Shown here: positions 9,763 to 18,589 of the stretch, one piece after another | Layout: each line of letters opens with the position of its first letter | Position numbering within the stretch: the first letter of the stretch is position 1 | Source of the DNA: an uncultured Thioclava sp. | Lineage (GTDB): Bacteria > Pseudomonadota > Alphaproteobacteria > Rhodobacterales > Rhodobacteraceae | Direction of reading: 5' to 3' | NCBI RefSeq assembly: GCF_913064665.1 | Contig: NZ_CAJYBT010000019.1 | Span: 1 to 64,000 of the forward strand | DNA length: 64,000 nucleotides | Notes under the pieces: model-generated | Seen by the model: the letters and a program-made list of their open reading frames with translations, nothing else | What the model was told of the DNA's origin: nothing | Databases searched by the model: none | Program-made: the position numbers and the translations under genes

Positions 9763-10690
9763 ATCGCGAGCGACCTAAGCCCAAGCGTTTGTTCCGCGCG
9801 GCTTTGCAGGCGCGGTCGAGAAACGCCACCAACTCGCCCGAATAGGGACGCAGAGTTTCGCGCAGATCATGATCGCCCGGAATGGCCAAAAGCTGCGCGG
9901 CAGGCTGGGCCGCTTGCAGGCGTAGTGCGTCGGCAAACGCCACGGTGGTGTCGTCACGCCCATGCACCAAAAGCAACGGGCAGCGGACTTGGGTCACGGT
10001 GTTGATCGGCGCGATCTCATCAAAGCGCGCGCCGATCACGCGCTCAACATGGCGCAGGACGTATTGGCCGATCACCGCAAACGGGATGTGATATTGCGCC
10101 ATCCAAGCGCGCATCACCTCGCGCGGATGGGCAAAGGCGGACAGGCTGATCACCGCGCAGACATCATCCTTGCGCGCGGCATGCAGCAACACCGCCCCCG
10201 CCCCCACCGAATGCCCCAGCAAGGCGATGGCATCGGGGGCAATCTCGGGGCGGGTGCGCAGATAGGCCAGCCCTGCGGCGATATCCTCGGCAAAGCGCGG
10301 CATCGAGGTAAAGCGATCATCATCGCTTTGCCCATGACAGCGCGCATCGACAAACAGCACCGCATAGCCCGCCGCGTGCAGCGGCGGCGCGATCTGCAGC
10401 ATCATCGACGCATTCGCCCCCCAGCCATGCATCACCAGCACCGCCGGATGAGGCCCGGGCGTGGCGGGCATCACCAGCCACGCGAACAGGGATTTCCCTC
10501 TCGGTCCGGGCAGACGAATCTCTTGCACAGTCTCGCGCGGCAAATCCAGATCGGCGGGGGTGATATCATGGGCAAGCCGGGGCGCTTCCAACCCGCGCAG
10601 AAGCGCCAGATGCACCAGCCAACGCGCGCCCAAAGCGACGACAAGCGCAAGCGCCAGATAGGTCAGGATCGCTACTGTCACGGGTATCAC
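9761..10690 (-). CDS. membrane-anchored alpha/beta hydrolase
   Basis: About 309 residues. An N-terminal hydrophobic segment (about residues 5-30) suggests a membrane anchor. The hydrolase fold follows, with the oxyanion-region motif VMHGWGAN, the nucleophile elbow GHSVGAG, an aspartate in VHGRDDTT and a histidine in IPGDHDL completing a Ser-Asp-His triad. The substrate cannot be inferred. The start codon is uncertain: GTG at 10690 or TTG at 10693, neither with a good ribosome-binding site. It is convergent with katG. Confidence 0.8.
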   Translation of the reverse strand: MIPVTVAILTYLALALVVALGARWLVHLALLRGLEAPRLAHDITPADLDLPRETVQEIRLPGPRGKSLFAWLVMPATPGPHPAVLVMHGWGANASMMLQIAPPLHAAGYAVLFVDARCHGQSDDDRFTSMPRFAEDIAAGLAYLRTRPEIAPDAIALLGHSVGAGAVLLHAARKDDVCAVISLSAFAHPREVMRAWMAQYHIPFAVIGQYVLRHVERVIGARFDEIAPINTVTQVRCPLLLVHGRDDTTVAFADALRLQAAQPAAQLLAIPGDHDLRETLRPYSGELVAFLDRACKAARNKRLGLGRSR

Positions 10691-10792
10691 CAATCGCGAA
10701 GGGGGGACGGTGGCCTTGATCTATGGGGCGTGCGTGTGCCGAGCAAGGCAGCAAGGCGCATGGGTGACAACAGGACGCGGGCAGGCGCTATG

Positions 10793-12145
10793 TCAGCTGA
10801 GCGCATCCTTGATGCGATAATGCAGCAGCGCCAGTGGCAGCGACAGGCGGCGCAAGGGGCCAAGTTCAAACCGCTGCGGGCTGCGCTGAAAGAAGTTCGG
10901 CAGATCGGTCGGCTGACCCAGCGCAAGCCGCGCCATCTGATCGCCGCTCCACGAGCCCATCGCCACGCCATTGCCGTGATAGGCGAAGGCGCCGTAAACG
11001 CGTTCGCCCTGCCCCAGCGCCCCCACAAACGGCACCAGATCGCGCGCCAGACAAACAAGGCCCGACCAGAAATGCGACGTCTCAACGCCCTGCCATGCGG
11101 GAAACATCGCATCAAAATGGGCGCGCGTGGCGGTGCGATGGGCACGCTGGCTGGCATCGCTCCAGCGCACCGCACCGCGCATCCCGAACAGCATTCGCCG
11201 ATCTGGCATCAAGCGGAAATAATGCAGCAGGTTGCGGGAATCATAAGCCATCAGATCGCTCGACCAGCCCTGCGCGGCGATCTCATTCTCGCTGAGCGGG
11301 CGCGTCACGATCACCGAGGATTGCAGCGGCAGGTACCGCGACCGCATCCAGCGCGGCAACGTATCCGAGGAATAGCCGTTGGTCGCCATCAGCAGATGAC
11401 GCGCGCGCAAGCGGCCATGCGCGGTGTGCAGCACATGAAACTCACCCTCGCGCGTGATCGAGTGCACCGCACTGTCAGCATGGATGCGCCCGCCGCGATC
11501 TTGCACCGCCCGCGCCAGCCCCAACGCATATTTGCGCGGGTTGAGCGCGAAACCCAGATCAAGACGCAAGCCGCCATGCATTCCTTGCGCGTTCAGCCCC
11601 ATACTCGCCAGATCGCCGGGCCCGATCAGATCGGCTTGAACGCCGTAAGTCGCGCTGATTTGCGCGGCCTCGGCGCGCATCTGCGCAAACACCTTCGGGC
11701 TATGGGCGAGTTGCAATTCGCCTTCGGAATGGCGATCCACCGATAGGCCAAGCGTCGCGATGCGATCTGAGACCTGCTCAATCGCGGCGCGTTCGGCGGC
11801 ATGAAACTTGGCGGCCTCAGCCGCGCCGTAGCGGGTTCGGATCTGCGCGCTGCTGGCCTTGGCCCCGCCGATACAGCAAAACCCGCCATTGCGCCCCGAC
11901 GCGCCCCAGCCCGGCGGGTGGGCATCGAGAACGGCGACCTCTGCGCCCGCCTCAGACAGCCGCAGCGCCGCGGACAGCCCGGTAAAGCCTGCGCCGATCA
12001 CGGCGAACTCGACGCTGCTTTCCCCTTCAAAACGCGGATATTGCGCGGGGTCTGGCGCGGTCTGCACCCAAAAGCAGCCCTCAAGCGACTTGGCCGCATA
12101 GGCTGCGGGTTCATAGATCCGCCCCGCGATTGACGGCTCGCTCAC
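10793..12145 (-). CDS. FAD-dependent amine oxidase, PuuB (gamma-glutamylputrescine oxidase)-like
   Basis: A 450-residue DAO-superfamily flavoprotein. The FAD loop VIGAGFTGLSAALRLSEAG is near residue 50, followed by the family signature GWGASGRNGGF. It is the last gene of a potF-potG-potH-potI operon and starts at an ATG overlapping the potI stop by four bases. PuuB oxidises gamma-glutamylputrescine in the glutamylated putrescine pathway; the transporter context supports a polyamine or related amine substrate. I see no puuA-like synthetase nearby, so direct oxidation of another amine is possible. Confidence 0.8.
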   Translation of the reverse strand: MSEPSIAGRIYEPAAYAAKSLEGCFWVQTAPDPAQYPRFEGESSVEFAVIGAGFTGLSAALRLSEAGAEVAVLDAHPPGWGASGRNGGFCCIGGAKASSAQIRTRYGAAEAAKFHAAERAAIEQVSDRIATLGLSVDRHSEGELQLAHSPKVFAQMRAEAAQISATYGVQADLIGPGDLASMGLNAQGMHGGLRLDLGFALNPRKYALGLARAVQDRGGRIHADSAVHSITREGEFHVLHTAHGRLRARHLLMATNGYSSDTLPRWMRSRYLPLQSSVIVTRPLSENEIAAQGWSSDLMAYDSRNLLHYFRLMPDRRMLFGMRGAVRWSDASQRAHRTATRAHFDAMFPAWQGVETSHFWSGLVCLARDLVPFVGALGQGERVYGAFAYHGNGVAMGSWSGDQMARLALGQPTDLPNFFQRSPQRFELGPLRRLSLPLALLHYRIKDALS

Positions 12146-12960
12146 ACCCGTTCGCCCTCTTGCTCTTCGCGTTGCTGCTTGAGAATCGCGCGTTTGGACA
12201 CCAGCGACGCCCCGACCACACCGACCGCCACCACCGTGATCATCAGCGTCGAAAGCGCGTTGATCTCGGGCGAGACGCCAAGGCGCACCGCTGAGAATAT
12301 CTTGATTGGCAAGGTGGTCGAGGACGGGCCGGTGGTGAAGGACGCGATCACCAGATCATCAAGCGACAGCGTGAAGGCCAGCAACCAACCCGACACCACG
12401 GCGGGCAGAATGATGGGCAGCGTCACCAGCCGGAACGTGGTGAAGGACGAAGCCCCCAGATCCATCGAGGCCTCTTCAAGCGAGCGATCAAAGGTTAGCA
12501 GCCGCGACGACACCACGACAGAAACATAGCACATCGAGAACGTAGTATGCGCCAGCATGATCGTGAAAATACCGCGATCCAACCCGATAGCGATAAACAG
12601 CAACAGCAGCGACAGACCGGTGATCACATCGGGCATCACGAGGGGCGCATAGATCATGCCCGAAAACAGCGTGCGCCCCGGAAACCGCCCCGCGCGCACC
12701 AGCGTGATCGCCGCCATCGTGCCCAGCACCGTGGCCAGCGTCGAGGAACTGACCGCCACCTTGAGCGTCACCCAAGCCGCATCAAGGAAGGGCTGATCAT
12801 GCATCAGCGCGACATACCATTTCGTCGAAAATCCGGCCCAGACCGTCACCAGTTTCGAGGCGTTGAAACTGTAGAAAATCAAGATCAGCATCGGCAAATA
12901 GAGGAACGCAAAGCCAAGCGATAGCGAGGTGACGTTGAACCAACTCAGGCGTTTGTTCAT
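12142..12960 (-). CDS. potI: polyamine ABC transporter permease, PotI type
   Basis: A 272-residue inner-membrane permease with about six hydrophobic spans. It has the cytoplasmic EAA-type loop (EASMDLGASSFTTFRLVTLPIILPAV), which docks on the ATPase. Length and order after PotH match PotI/PotC of putrescine and spermidine transporters. It overlaps both neighbours by four bases, implying coupled translation. The basic tail ends in REEQEGERV. Confidence 0.9.
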   Translation of the reverse strand: MNKRLSWFNVTSLSLGFAFLYLPMLILIFYSFNASKLVTVWAGFSTKWYVALMHDQPFLDAAWVTLKVAVSSSTLATVLGTMAAITLVRAGRFPGRTLFSGMIYAPLVMPDVITGLSLLLLFIAIGLDRGIFTIMLAHTTFSMCYVSVVVSSRLLTFDRSLEEASMDLGASSFTTFRLVTLPIILPAVVSGWLLAFTLSLDDLVIASFTTGPSSTTLPIKIFSAVRLGVSPEINALSTLMITVVAVGVVGASLVSKRAILKQQREEQEGERV

Positions 12961-13853
12961 GACTCTGCCTCCTGCTGCTTTTGCTGATTGCGCTGGAACA
13001 GGACGATGGGCACGATCAAGATCACCAGCAGCACCACCGCCACCGCCGAGGCCACGGGCCAGTCGCGGTTCGAGAAGAACTCATCCCACAGCACCTTGCC
13101 GATCATCAGCGTTTTCGACCCGCCCAGAAGCTGTGGGATCACATATTCGCCAAGCGCCGGGATGAAGACGAGAAAGCAGCCCGCAATCACGCCGGGGCGC
13201 GACATCGGAAGCGTCACCAGCCAAAAGGCCGACAGCCGCGAGGCCCCCAGATCGATCGCCGCCTCATTGAGCGATTCATCCATTTTATCCAGCGCGGCAT
13301 AGATCGGCAGGATCATGAAGGGCAGATAAGTATAAACGATGCCGATATAGACCGCCTTGGGCGTGTTCATGATGTGCAGGGGTTTGGAAATCACCCCGAG
13401 CCACATCAGAAACTGGTTGAGCAGCCCCTCATCGGCCAAAATTCCCATCCACGCATAAACGCGGATCAAGAACGAGGTCCAGAACGGCAGAATGATCAGC
13501 ATCAGCAGCGTCGGGCGCCATTCATCGGGCACGCGCGCCATGCCATAGGCGATTGGATAGGCGACGATCAGGGTGAACAGCGTCGAAAGCGCCGCGATTT
13601 GCAGGCTCGACAGATAGGCTTTCCAATACAGATCGTCCTGCGTGAGGAACGTGAAATTATCAAAGCTGAGCTGGCTGAGGAAATCTTTGAACCCCGCCCA
13701 GCCCTGCGCCAGATCAAATGTCGGCGAGTAAGGCGGGATCGCGATCGCCGTGGTCGAAAGCGAGATTTTCACCACGATCAGGAAGGGCACCAGAAACAGC
13801 GCCACCAGCCACAGATAGGGCACGGCGATCAGCATGATGCGACGCAGATTCAT
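12957..13853 (-). CDS. potH: polyamine ABC transporter permease, PotH type
   Basis: A 298-residue permease with about six spans and the EAA loop NEAAIDLGASRLSAFWLVTLPMSRPGV. The long periplasmic segment after the first span is typical of PotH/PotB. It is the partner of PotI, with which it overlaps by four bases. It starts 13 bases after the potG stop, within the same operon. Confidence 0.9.
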   Translation of the reverse strand: MNLRRIMLIAVPYLWLVALFLVPFLIVVKISLSTTAIAIPPYSPTFDLAQGWAGFKDFLSQLSFDNFTFLTQDDLYWKAYLSSLQIAALSTLFTLIVAYPIAYGMARVPDEWRPTLLMLIILPFWTSFLIRVYAWMGILADEGLLNQFLMWLGVISKPLHIMNTPKAVYIGIVYTYLPFMILPIYAALDKMDESLNEAAIDLGASRLSAFWLVTLPMSRPGVIAGCFLVFIPALGEYVIPQLLGGSKTLMIGKVLWDEFFSNRDWPVASAVAVVLLVILIVPIVLFQRNQQKQQEAES

Positions 13854-13866
13854 CCCGTTCCCTCCC

Positions 13867-15015
13867 TTAATTCGTCAACACGATGCCAGCGGTGCGCGTC
13901 CAGCTTAGCCAGACCTCGTCCTCCCAGGTGAAGGCGCGCCGCTCAAGTCTGCGCGCATTGGTCATCGTCGCCGAGATCACCTTGCCGCTGGCCAGTTCCA
14001 CCCGATAGGTCGAGATATTGCCCAGATAGGCGATGTCGATGATCTTGCCGAAGGCGTGGTTGGCGCGGTCGGGATCTGGCTTATGACTGACGGTGATCTT
14101 CTCGGGGCGGATTGCGTAAAACACTCGCGCGCCCTCGGTCACCGGGGTGGTGGCAACCGCATGCACCGGGTCTTGGCCCTCGGCATAGGCGATACTCACC
14201 GCGCCTTCGGGACCGCTTTTATCGACCGAGGCATTGCCCTCGATAATATTCACATCGCCAATGAAATCAGCGACATAGACCGAATTTGGCTGTTCATAAA
14301 TATCGGCAGGGGTCGCGATTTGCATGATCACGCCCGCATTCATCACCGCGACGCGCGAGGCGACGGTCATCGCCTCTTCCTGATCATGGGTGACAATCAC
14401 AAAGGTCGTGCCGGTGCGTTCCTGAATATCCATCAGTTCAAACTGAGTGTCCTGACGCAGCTTTTTGTCCAGCGCGCCCAGCGGCTCATCCAGAAGCAAC
14501 AGCTTGGGGGCCTTGGCCAAGGATCGCGCCAGCGCCACGCGCTGACGTTGCCCGCCCGAAATCTGGTGCGGCTTGCGGCGCGCGAATTTCTCGAGCCGGG
14601 TGAGGCGCAGCATCTCGGCGACACGTTCCTCGATACGCTCTTTGGAGGCCCCTTCGCGTTTCAGACCGAAGGCGATATTTTCCCAGACCGAGAGATGGGG
14701 AAACAGCGCGTAGCTTTGGAACATCATGTTCACGGCGCGCTTGTTGGGCGGCACTTGCGCCACATCCTGCCCGTCGATGGTGATCTTGCCCTCGGTAGGC
14801 GTTTCGAACCCGGCCAGCATGCGCATCAGGGTCGTCTTGCCACAGCCTGAAGGGCCAAGCAGCGCGAAGAATTCTTTCTCGTAGATATTGAGATCGATAT
14901 TATCGATGGCGGTGAAATCGCCGAACCGTTTGGTGATCGAGCGACATTGGATCAGCGGCTTGGCCTTTGGGTCGTTCCAAGGGTCAAAAACGATTTGCGG
15001 CTTTGCCTGCGCCAT
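13867..15015 (-). CDS. potG: polyamine ABC transporter ATPase PotG
   Basis: A 382-residue ATPase. The Walker A GPSGCGKTT is at residues 54-62, the signature is ISGGQRQRVALAR and the Walker B is LLLLDEPLGALD, followed by the switch region VTHDQEEAM. A TOBE-type domain forms the C-terminus. It energises import through PotH and PotI. It is separated from potF by a 75-bp gap holding a strong hairpin, so its expression may be lower than that of the binding protein. Confidence 0.93.
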   Translation of the reverse strand: MAQAKPQIVFDPWNDPKAKPLIQCRSITKRFGDFTAIDNIDLNIYEKEFFALLGPSGCGKTTLMRMLAGFETPTEGKITIDGQDVAQVPPNKRAVNMMFQSYALFPHLSVWENIAFGLKREGASKERIEERVAEMLRLTRLEKFARRKPHQISGGQRQRVALARSLAKAPKLLLLDEPLGALDKKLRQDTQFELMDIQERTGTTFVIVTHDQEEAMTVASRVAVMNAGVIMQIATPADIYEQPNSVYVADFIGDVNIIEGNASVDKSGPEGAVSIAYAEGQDPVHAVATTPVTEGARVFYAIRPEKITVSHKPDPDRANHAFGKIIDIAYLGNISTYRVELASGKVISATMTNARRLERRAFTWEDEVWLSWTRTAGIVLTN

Positions 15016-15040
15016 GCGTGCCTCGAAGTCTTAAAGGGAA

Positions 15041-15073
15041 ACGAAAACCGCGCCGGGAGTTGCCCCGGCGCGG
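15041..15073 (-). terminator. hairpin between potF and potG (partial terminator or mRNA stabiliser)
   Basis: On the minus strand CCGCGCCGGG and CCCGGCGCGG form a perfect 10-bp stem with a 6-nt loop, followed by TTTTCGT. It lies 17 bases after the potF stop and 25 bases before the potG start. Such elements commonly let a binding-protein gene be expressed above its transporter genes. Confidence 0.75.
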
Positions 15074-15090
15074 ATGGTCATCACATCAAA

Positions 15091-16179
15091 TCAGGTGCCC
15101 GATTTGATCTTGGTCCACAGGCGCGTCACGATCCGCTGCACTTTCGGCGGATAGGCCGTGACCGTGTAGAGATTGTCCATTGTCGCCGCGTCCGGGTAGA
15201 TCGCCTGATCGTCCAGAACGGATTTATCCAGATATTTCTGCGATTCCAGATTGCCGTTGGCGTAGTTCACGTAGTTCGACGCGGCGGCAACGTTTTTCGG
15301 GTCCATGATGAAGTTGAGGAACTTCAGCGCGCCTTCCGGATTGGGCGCATCGGCCGGGATCGCCATCTGGTCAAACCACATCAGCGCCCCCTCTTTGGGG
15401 ATGTGATAGGCGATGTGAACACCGTTATCAGCCTCATCAGCGCGATCACGCGCCTGTAGAATGTCACCCGACCAGCCGAAGGCCACGCAGATATCGCCAT
15501 TGGCGAGCGAGTTGATATATTCCGAGCTGTTGAATTTCTGCACATAGGGGCGGACAGCCTCTAGCACGGGCTCGGCCTTGGCGATCACCGCCGGATCTTT
15601 GGAGTTCGGATCTTCGCCCAGATAACGCAGCGCGGCCGGGATCATCTCGGTCGGAGCATCCAGCATCATCACACCGCATTTCTGCAGCTTTTCGATGTTC
15701 TTGGGATCGAAAATCAATGCAAGGCTGTCAACCGGCGCATCGTCGCCCAGCGCGGCTTTGACCTTGTCGACATTGATGCCAAGCCCGGTCGTGCCCCACA
15801 TATAGTTGATCGAATAGGCGTTGCCGGGGTCATATTGTGCGGTGCGATCTTTGATCTTGTCCCAAAGGTATTTCGCATTGGGCAGCTTGGAATAGTCGAG
15901 CTTTTGGAACACGCCCGCCTGAATCTGGCGCTCGATAAACGAGCCGGTGGGCACAACCACATCATAGCCCGAATTGCCCGACAGCAGTTTGGTTTCCAGC
16001 ACCTCGTTGGAATCAAACACGTCATAGATCAGCTTGATGCCGGTCTCGTCTTCGAACTTCTTCAGCAGCGACTCGTCGATATAGTCGGACCAGTTGTAAA
16101 CGTGCACTTCTTCAGCGCTGACAGCAGTGGCGCAAACTGCAAGAAGAGCGGCCGGTAGGAGCGATTTGAACATTTTCAT
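15091..16179 (-). CDS. potF: polyamine (putrescine-type) periplasmic binding protein PotF
   Basis: A 362-residue solute-binding protein. A signal peptide of about 22 residues ends in TAVSA. The mature protein begins EEVHVYNWSDYIDESLLKKFE, the hallmark of PotF/PotD proteins, and contains VVVPTGSFIERQIQAG and a late CVAFGWSGD segment. It captures polyamine in the periplasm for PotGHI. It is the first gene of the operon, divergent from the GntR regulator. A palindrome lies 41 bases upstream. Confidence 0.92.
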   Translation of the reverse strand: MKMFKSLLPAALLAVCATAVSAEEVHVYNWSDYIDESLLKKFEDETGIKLIYDVFDSNEVLETKLLSGNSGYDVVVPTGSFIERQIQAGVFQKLDYSKLPNAKYLWDKIKDRTAQYDPGNAYSINYMWGTTGLGINVDKVKAALGDDAPVDSLALIFDPKNIEKLQKCGVMMLDAPTEMIPAALRYLGEDPNSKDPAVIAKAEPVLEAVRPYVQKFNSSEYINSLANGDICVAFGWSGDILQARDRADEADNGVHIAYHIPKEGALMWFDQMAIPADAPNPEGALKFLNFIMDPKNVAAASNYVNYANGNLESQKYLDKSVLDDQAIYPDAATMDNLYTVTAYPPKVQRIVTRLWTKIKSGT

Positions 16180-16219
16180 TCCCTGTTGGTTGTTCTTTAC
16201 ATGACAGCCTTGCGGTATT

Positions 16220-16231
16220 ATTTGATCAAAT
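16220..16231. promoter_or_regulatory. candidate GntR operator at the potF promoter
   Basis: The perfect 12-bp palindrome ATTTGATCAAAT sits between divergent potF and the GntR gene. A nearly identical element (10 of 11 bases) lies before the aminotransferase gene at 17036-17046. The FCD-type GntR encoded between them is the obvious candidate binder. The overlapping TTGAT-CAA-ATCAA resembles an FNR box but has a 3-nt spacer instead of 4. Confidence 0.55.
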
Positions 16232-16333
16232 CAAGTATCTTTCTACGTCATGTTCCATTCTTGCCCGGTGGTGTCCCGTTTTTTCAAGGAACATGATGCG
16301 AATTCGGGCAATCGGAAAAGGCGAGGATGACAG

Positions 16334-17026
16334 GTGACCAGTATCGAGGTGGAAAAGCGTCCTGCTCATCTGAACATCTACAGCGCATTGCGCAATATGA
16401 TTCTGTGCGGCGATCTTGCGCCCGGTCAGCCAGTCACCATTCAAGGTCTCGCGGAAGTTCTGGGCGGTTCCACCACCCCGGTGCGTGAGGCGATCCGGCG
16501 GCTGACTTCGGAAGGGGCGTTGCACTTTCAGGGCAATCGACGGGTCTCGGTGCCCGTGCTGACCCTGCCCCAGATCGACGAGCTACGCTTTGCGCGCGTC
16601 GCGCTGGAGCCGGAATTGGTCCGAATGGCATCGAAAAACGTAACAGCTTCGTTGATTTCCGAGCTTTGCACGATCGACACGACGTTGGATGTCGCGATCG
16701 AGCGGGGCGATGTGAAAAGCTATCTGCAAATGAACTACCGCTTTCACATGACCCTCTATCGCGCCGCGCAATCGGATATCTTGCTATCGGCGGTGAACAG
16801 TTTCTGGCTGCGCTCTTCGCCCTCGCTGCGCGTGATTTGCGGCCGCTTTGGCACCCAGCATCTACCCGACAAGCATCAGGAAACGATCGCCGCGCTGCGT
16901 GCAGGCGATAGCGATGCAGCGGCACAAGCGATCGCGCAGGATATCGCGCAGGGCATGGATAATATCCGCGCCGTTTTACTCAATCCCAATGGCACTATCG
17001 CACCCGGCGCGCTCAAGGTTTCTTGA
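16334..17026 (+). CDS. GntR-family transcriptional regulator with FCD domain
   Basis: A 230-residue regulator starting at GTG 16334 with a GAGG ribosome-binding site. The N-terminal winged helix contains GDLAPGQPVTIQGLAEVLGGSTTPVREAIRRL. The all-helical FCD effector domain includes the metal- or ligand-site segment NYRFHMTLYRAA and a late histidine-containing helix (QHLPDKHQETIAALRAGD). It sits between the polyamine transporter and the aminotransferase, so it probably represses both in response to a polyamine catabolite. Effector identity is inference. Confidence 0.88.
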   Translation: MTSIEVEKRPAHLNIYSALRNMILCGDLAPGQPVTIQGLAEVLGGSTTPVREAIRRLTSEGALHFQGNRRVSVPVLTLPQIDELRFARVALEPELVRMASKNVTASLISELCTIDTTLDVAIERGDVKSYLQMNYRFHMTLYRAAQSDILLSAVNSFWLRSSPSLRVICGRFGTQHLPDKHQETIAALRAGDSDAAAQAIAQDIAQGMDNIRAVLLNPNGTIAPGALKVS

Positions 17027-17035
17027 CCTCGCAAA

Positions 17036-17046
17036 TTTGATCATAT
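17036..17046. promoter_or_regulatory. candidate GntR operator before the aminotransferase
   Basis: TTTGATCATAT lies 10 bases after the GntR stop and 82 bases before the aminotransferase start, and matches the palindrome at 16220-16231 at 10 of 11 positions. A repeated element at both target promoters supports autoregulation of a local regulon. Confidence 0.5.
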
Positions 17047-17127
17047 TATGTGAAAGCAGATTGCAGGCAAGCGCGGTGGCGAGTCGCCCGCGCCCGCCTG
17101 CCCCCACCCCTATCAAAGGATGCCCTC

Positions 17128-18522
17128 ATGTCGGAAAATCATCTGCCCACCGCCGAACTGCAAGCGCTAGACGCCGCCCACCACATGCATCCTTTCACCG
17201 ATGGCGATGAGTTGAACGCCAAGGGCGCGCGCATCATCACGCGTGCGCAAGGGGTCTATCTGACCGATAGCGACGGCATCGAAATCCTCGACGGGATGGC
17301 CGGGCTGTGGTGCGTCAATATCGGCTACGGACGCGAAGAAATGGCCGAGGTGGCCGCGCGCCAGATGCGCCAACTGTCGTTCTACAATACATTCTTCCAA
17401 ACCAGCCACCCGCCCGCGATTCATCTGGCCGCCAAGCTGGCCGAAATCGTGCCGGGCGATCTGAACCATGTGTTCTTCAACGGTTCGGGGTCCGATTCCA
17501 ACGACACCAACCTGCGCATGGTGCGGGTCTATTGGGCGCTCAAGGGCAAGCCGGAAAAGACCGTCGTGATTTCGCGCTGGAACGGCTATCACGGCTCGAC
17601 GATGGGGGCGGCCAGCCTTGGTGGCATGAAGGGGATGCACAAGCAGGGTGGCCTGCCGATTCCGGGCATCGTGCATATCAACCAGCCCGACTGGTGGTCT
17701 GAGGGCGGCGATATGACTCCCGAAGAGTTCGGTCTGATGCGCGCCCGCGAGCTTGAGGAAAAGATTCTCGAAATCGGCGAAGATAAGGTCGCCGCCTTTA
17801 TCGCCGAACCCGTGCAGGGCGCGGGCGGCGTGATCATTCCCCCCGACAGCTACTGGCCCGAAATCCGCCGCATCCTTGATAAATATGGCATCCTGTTCAT
17901 CGCCGACGAGGTGATCTGCGGCTTTGGGCGCACCGGGAATTGGTTTGGCAGCCAGACCTTTGATCTGCGCCCTGACATAATGACCATCGCCAAGGGCCTC
18001 TCCTCGGGCTATCTCCCGATTGGCGGCTCGATGGTCTCTGATGAGGTCGCCAGCGTGATCAATAGCGACGAGTTCGCCCATGGCTACACCTATTCCGCCC
18101 ATCCGGTTGCCGCAGCCGTTGCGCTGGAAAACCTGCGCATTCTGGAAGACGAGAAGATCATCGACACGGTGCGCGCCGATACCGGCCCTTATTTGAAGGC
18201 GAAATGGGAGGCGCTGACCAATCATCCGATGGTGGGCGAGGCCAAGATCGTGGGCATGATGGCCTCTATCGCGCTGACGCCAGACAAGGCGAGCCGCGCG
18301 AAATTTGCCGCCAAAGAGGGCACCGTCGGGTTGATCTGCCGCGAGCGCTGTTTTGCCAATAACCTGGTGATGCGCCATGTCGGGGATCGCATGATCATCT
18401 CGCCGCCGCTGGTGATCTCGCGCGGCGAAATCGACCTTCTGATCGAGCGCGCGCGCAAGGCGCTGGATGAGACCTATGAGAAGGTGAAAGCGCAAGGCAT
18501 GTGGGAGGTCGCGCAGGCCTGA
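17128..18522 (+). CDS. class III aminotransferase, putrescine-pyruvate (SpuC) type
   Basis: A 464-residue PLP-dependent aminotransferase. Landmarks are FNGSGSDSNDTNLRMVR, the PLP-region SRWNGYHGST, the cofactor aspartate in FIADEVICGFGRTG and the Schiff-base lysine in TIAKGLSSGYLPIG. The start at 17128 is set by AAAGGA nine bases upstream. With the neighbouring polyamine importer and PuuB-like oxidase it would transaminate putrescine to 4-aminobutanal. Beta-alanine or taurine-type substrates are alternatives within the family. Confidence 0.85.
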   Translation: MSENHLPTAELQALDAAHHMHPFTDGDELNAKGARIITRAQGVYLTDSDGIEILDGMAGLWCVNIGYGREEMAEVAARQMRQLSFYNTFFQTSHPPAIHLAAKLAEIVPGDLNHVFFNGSGSDSNDTNLRMVRVYWALKGKPEKTVVISRWNGYHGSTMGAASLGGMKGMHKQGGLPIPGIVHINQPDWWSEGGDMTPEEFGLMRARELEEKILEIGEDKVAAFIAEPVQGAGGVIIPPDSYWPEIRRILDKYGILFIADEVICGFGRTGNWFGSQTFDLRPDIMTIAKGLSSGYLPIGGSMVSDEVASVINSDEFAHGYTYSAHPVAAAVALENLRILEDEKIIDTVRADTGPYLKAKWEALTNHPMVGEAKIVGMMASIALTPDKASRAKFAAKEGTVGLICRERCFANNLVMRHVGDRMIISPPLVISRGEIDLLIERARKALDETYEKVKAQGMWEVAQA

Positions 18523-18548
18523 GCTTTGGAGCTCTCTTGAAACAGGAA

Positions 18549-18580
18549 CCGCGCGCCCGTCATTTTCGGCGCGCGGTTTT
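18549..18580. terminator. terminator after the aminotransferase gene
   Basis: CCGCGCGCC and GGCGCGCGG form a perfect 9-bp stem around a GTCATTTTC loop, followed by TTTT. It lies between convergent genes and may also serve the yeiH-like gene. Confidence 0.8.
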
Positions 18581-18589
18581 CATTTGGCC

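Noticed and set aside
16222-16234. FNR box TTGAT-CAA-ATCAA before potF
   Set aside because: The spacer is 3 instead of 4 bp, and the same core recurs at the aminotransferase promoter, which better fits the local GntR regulator.
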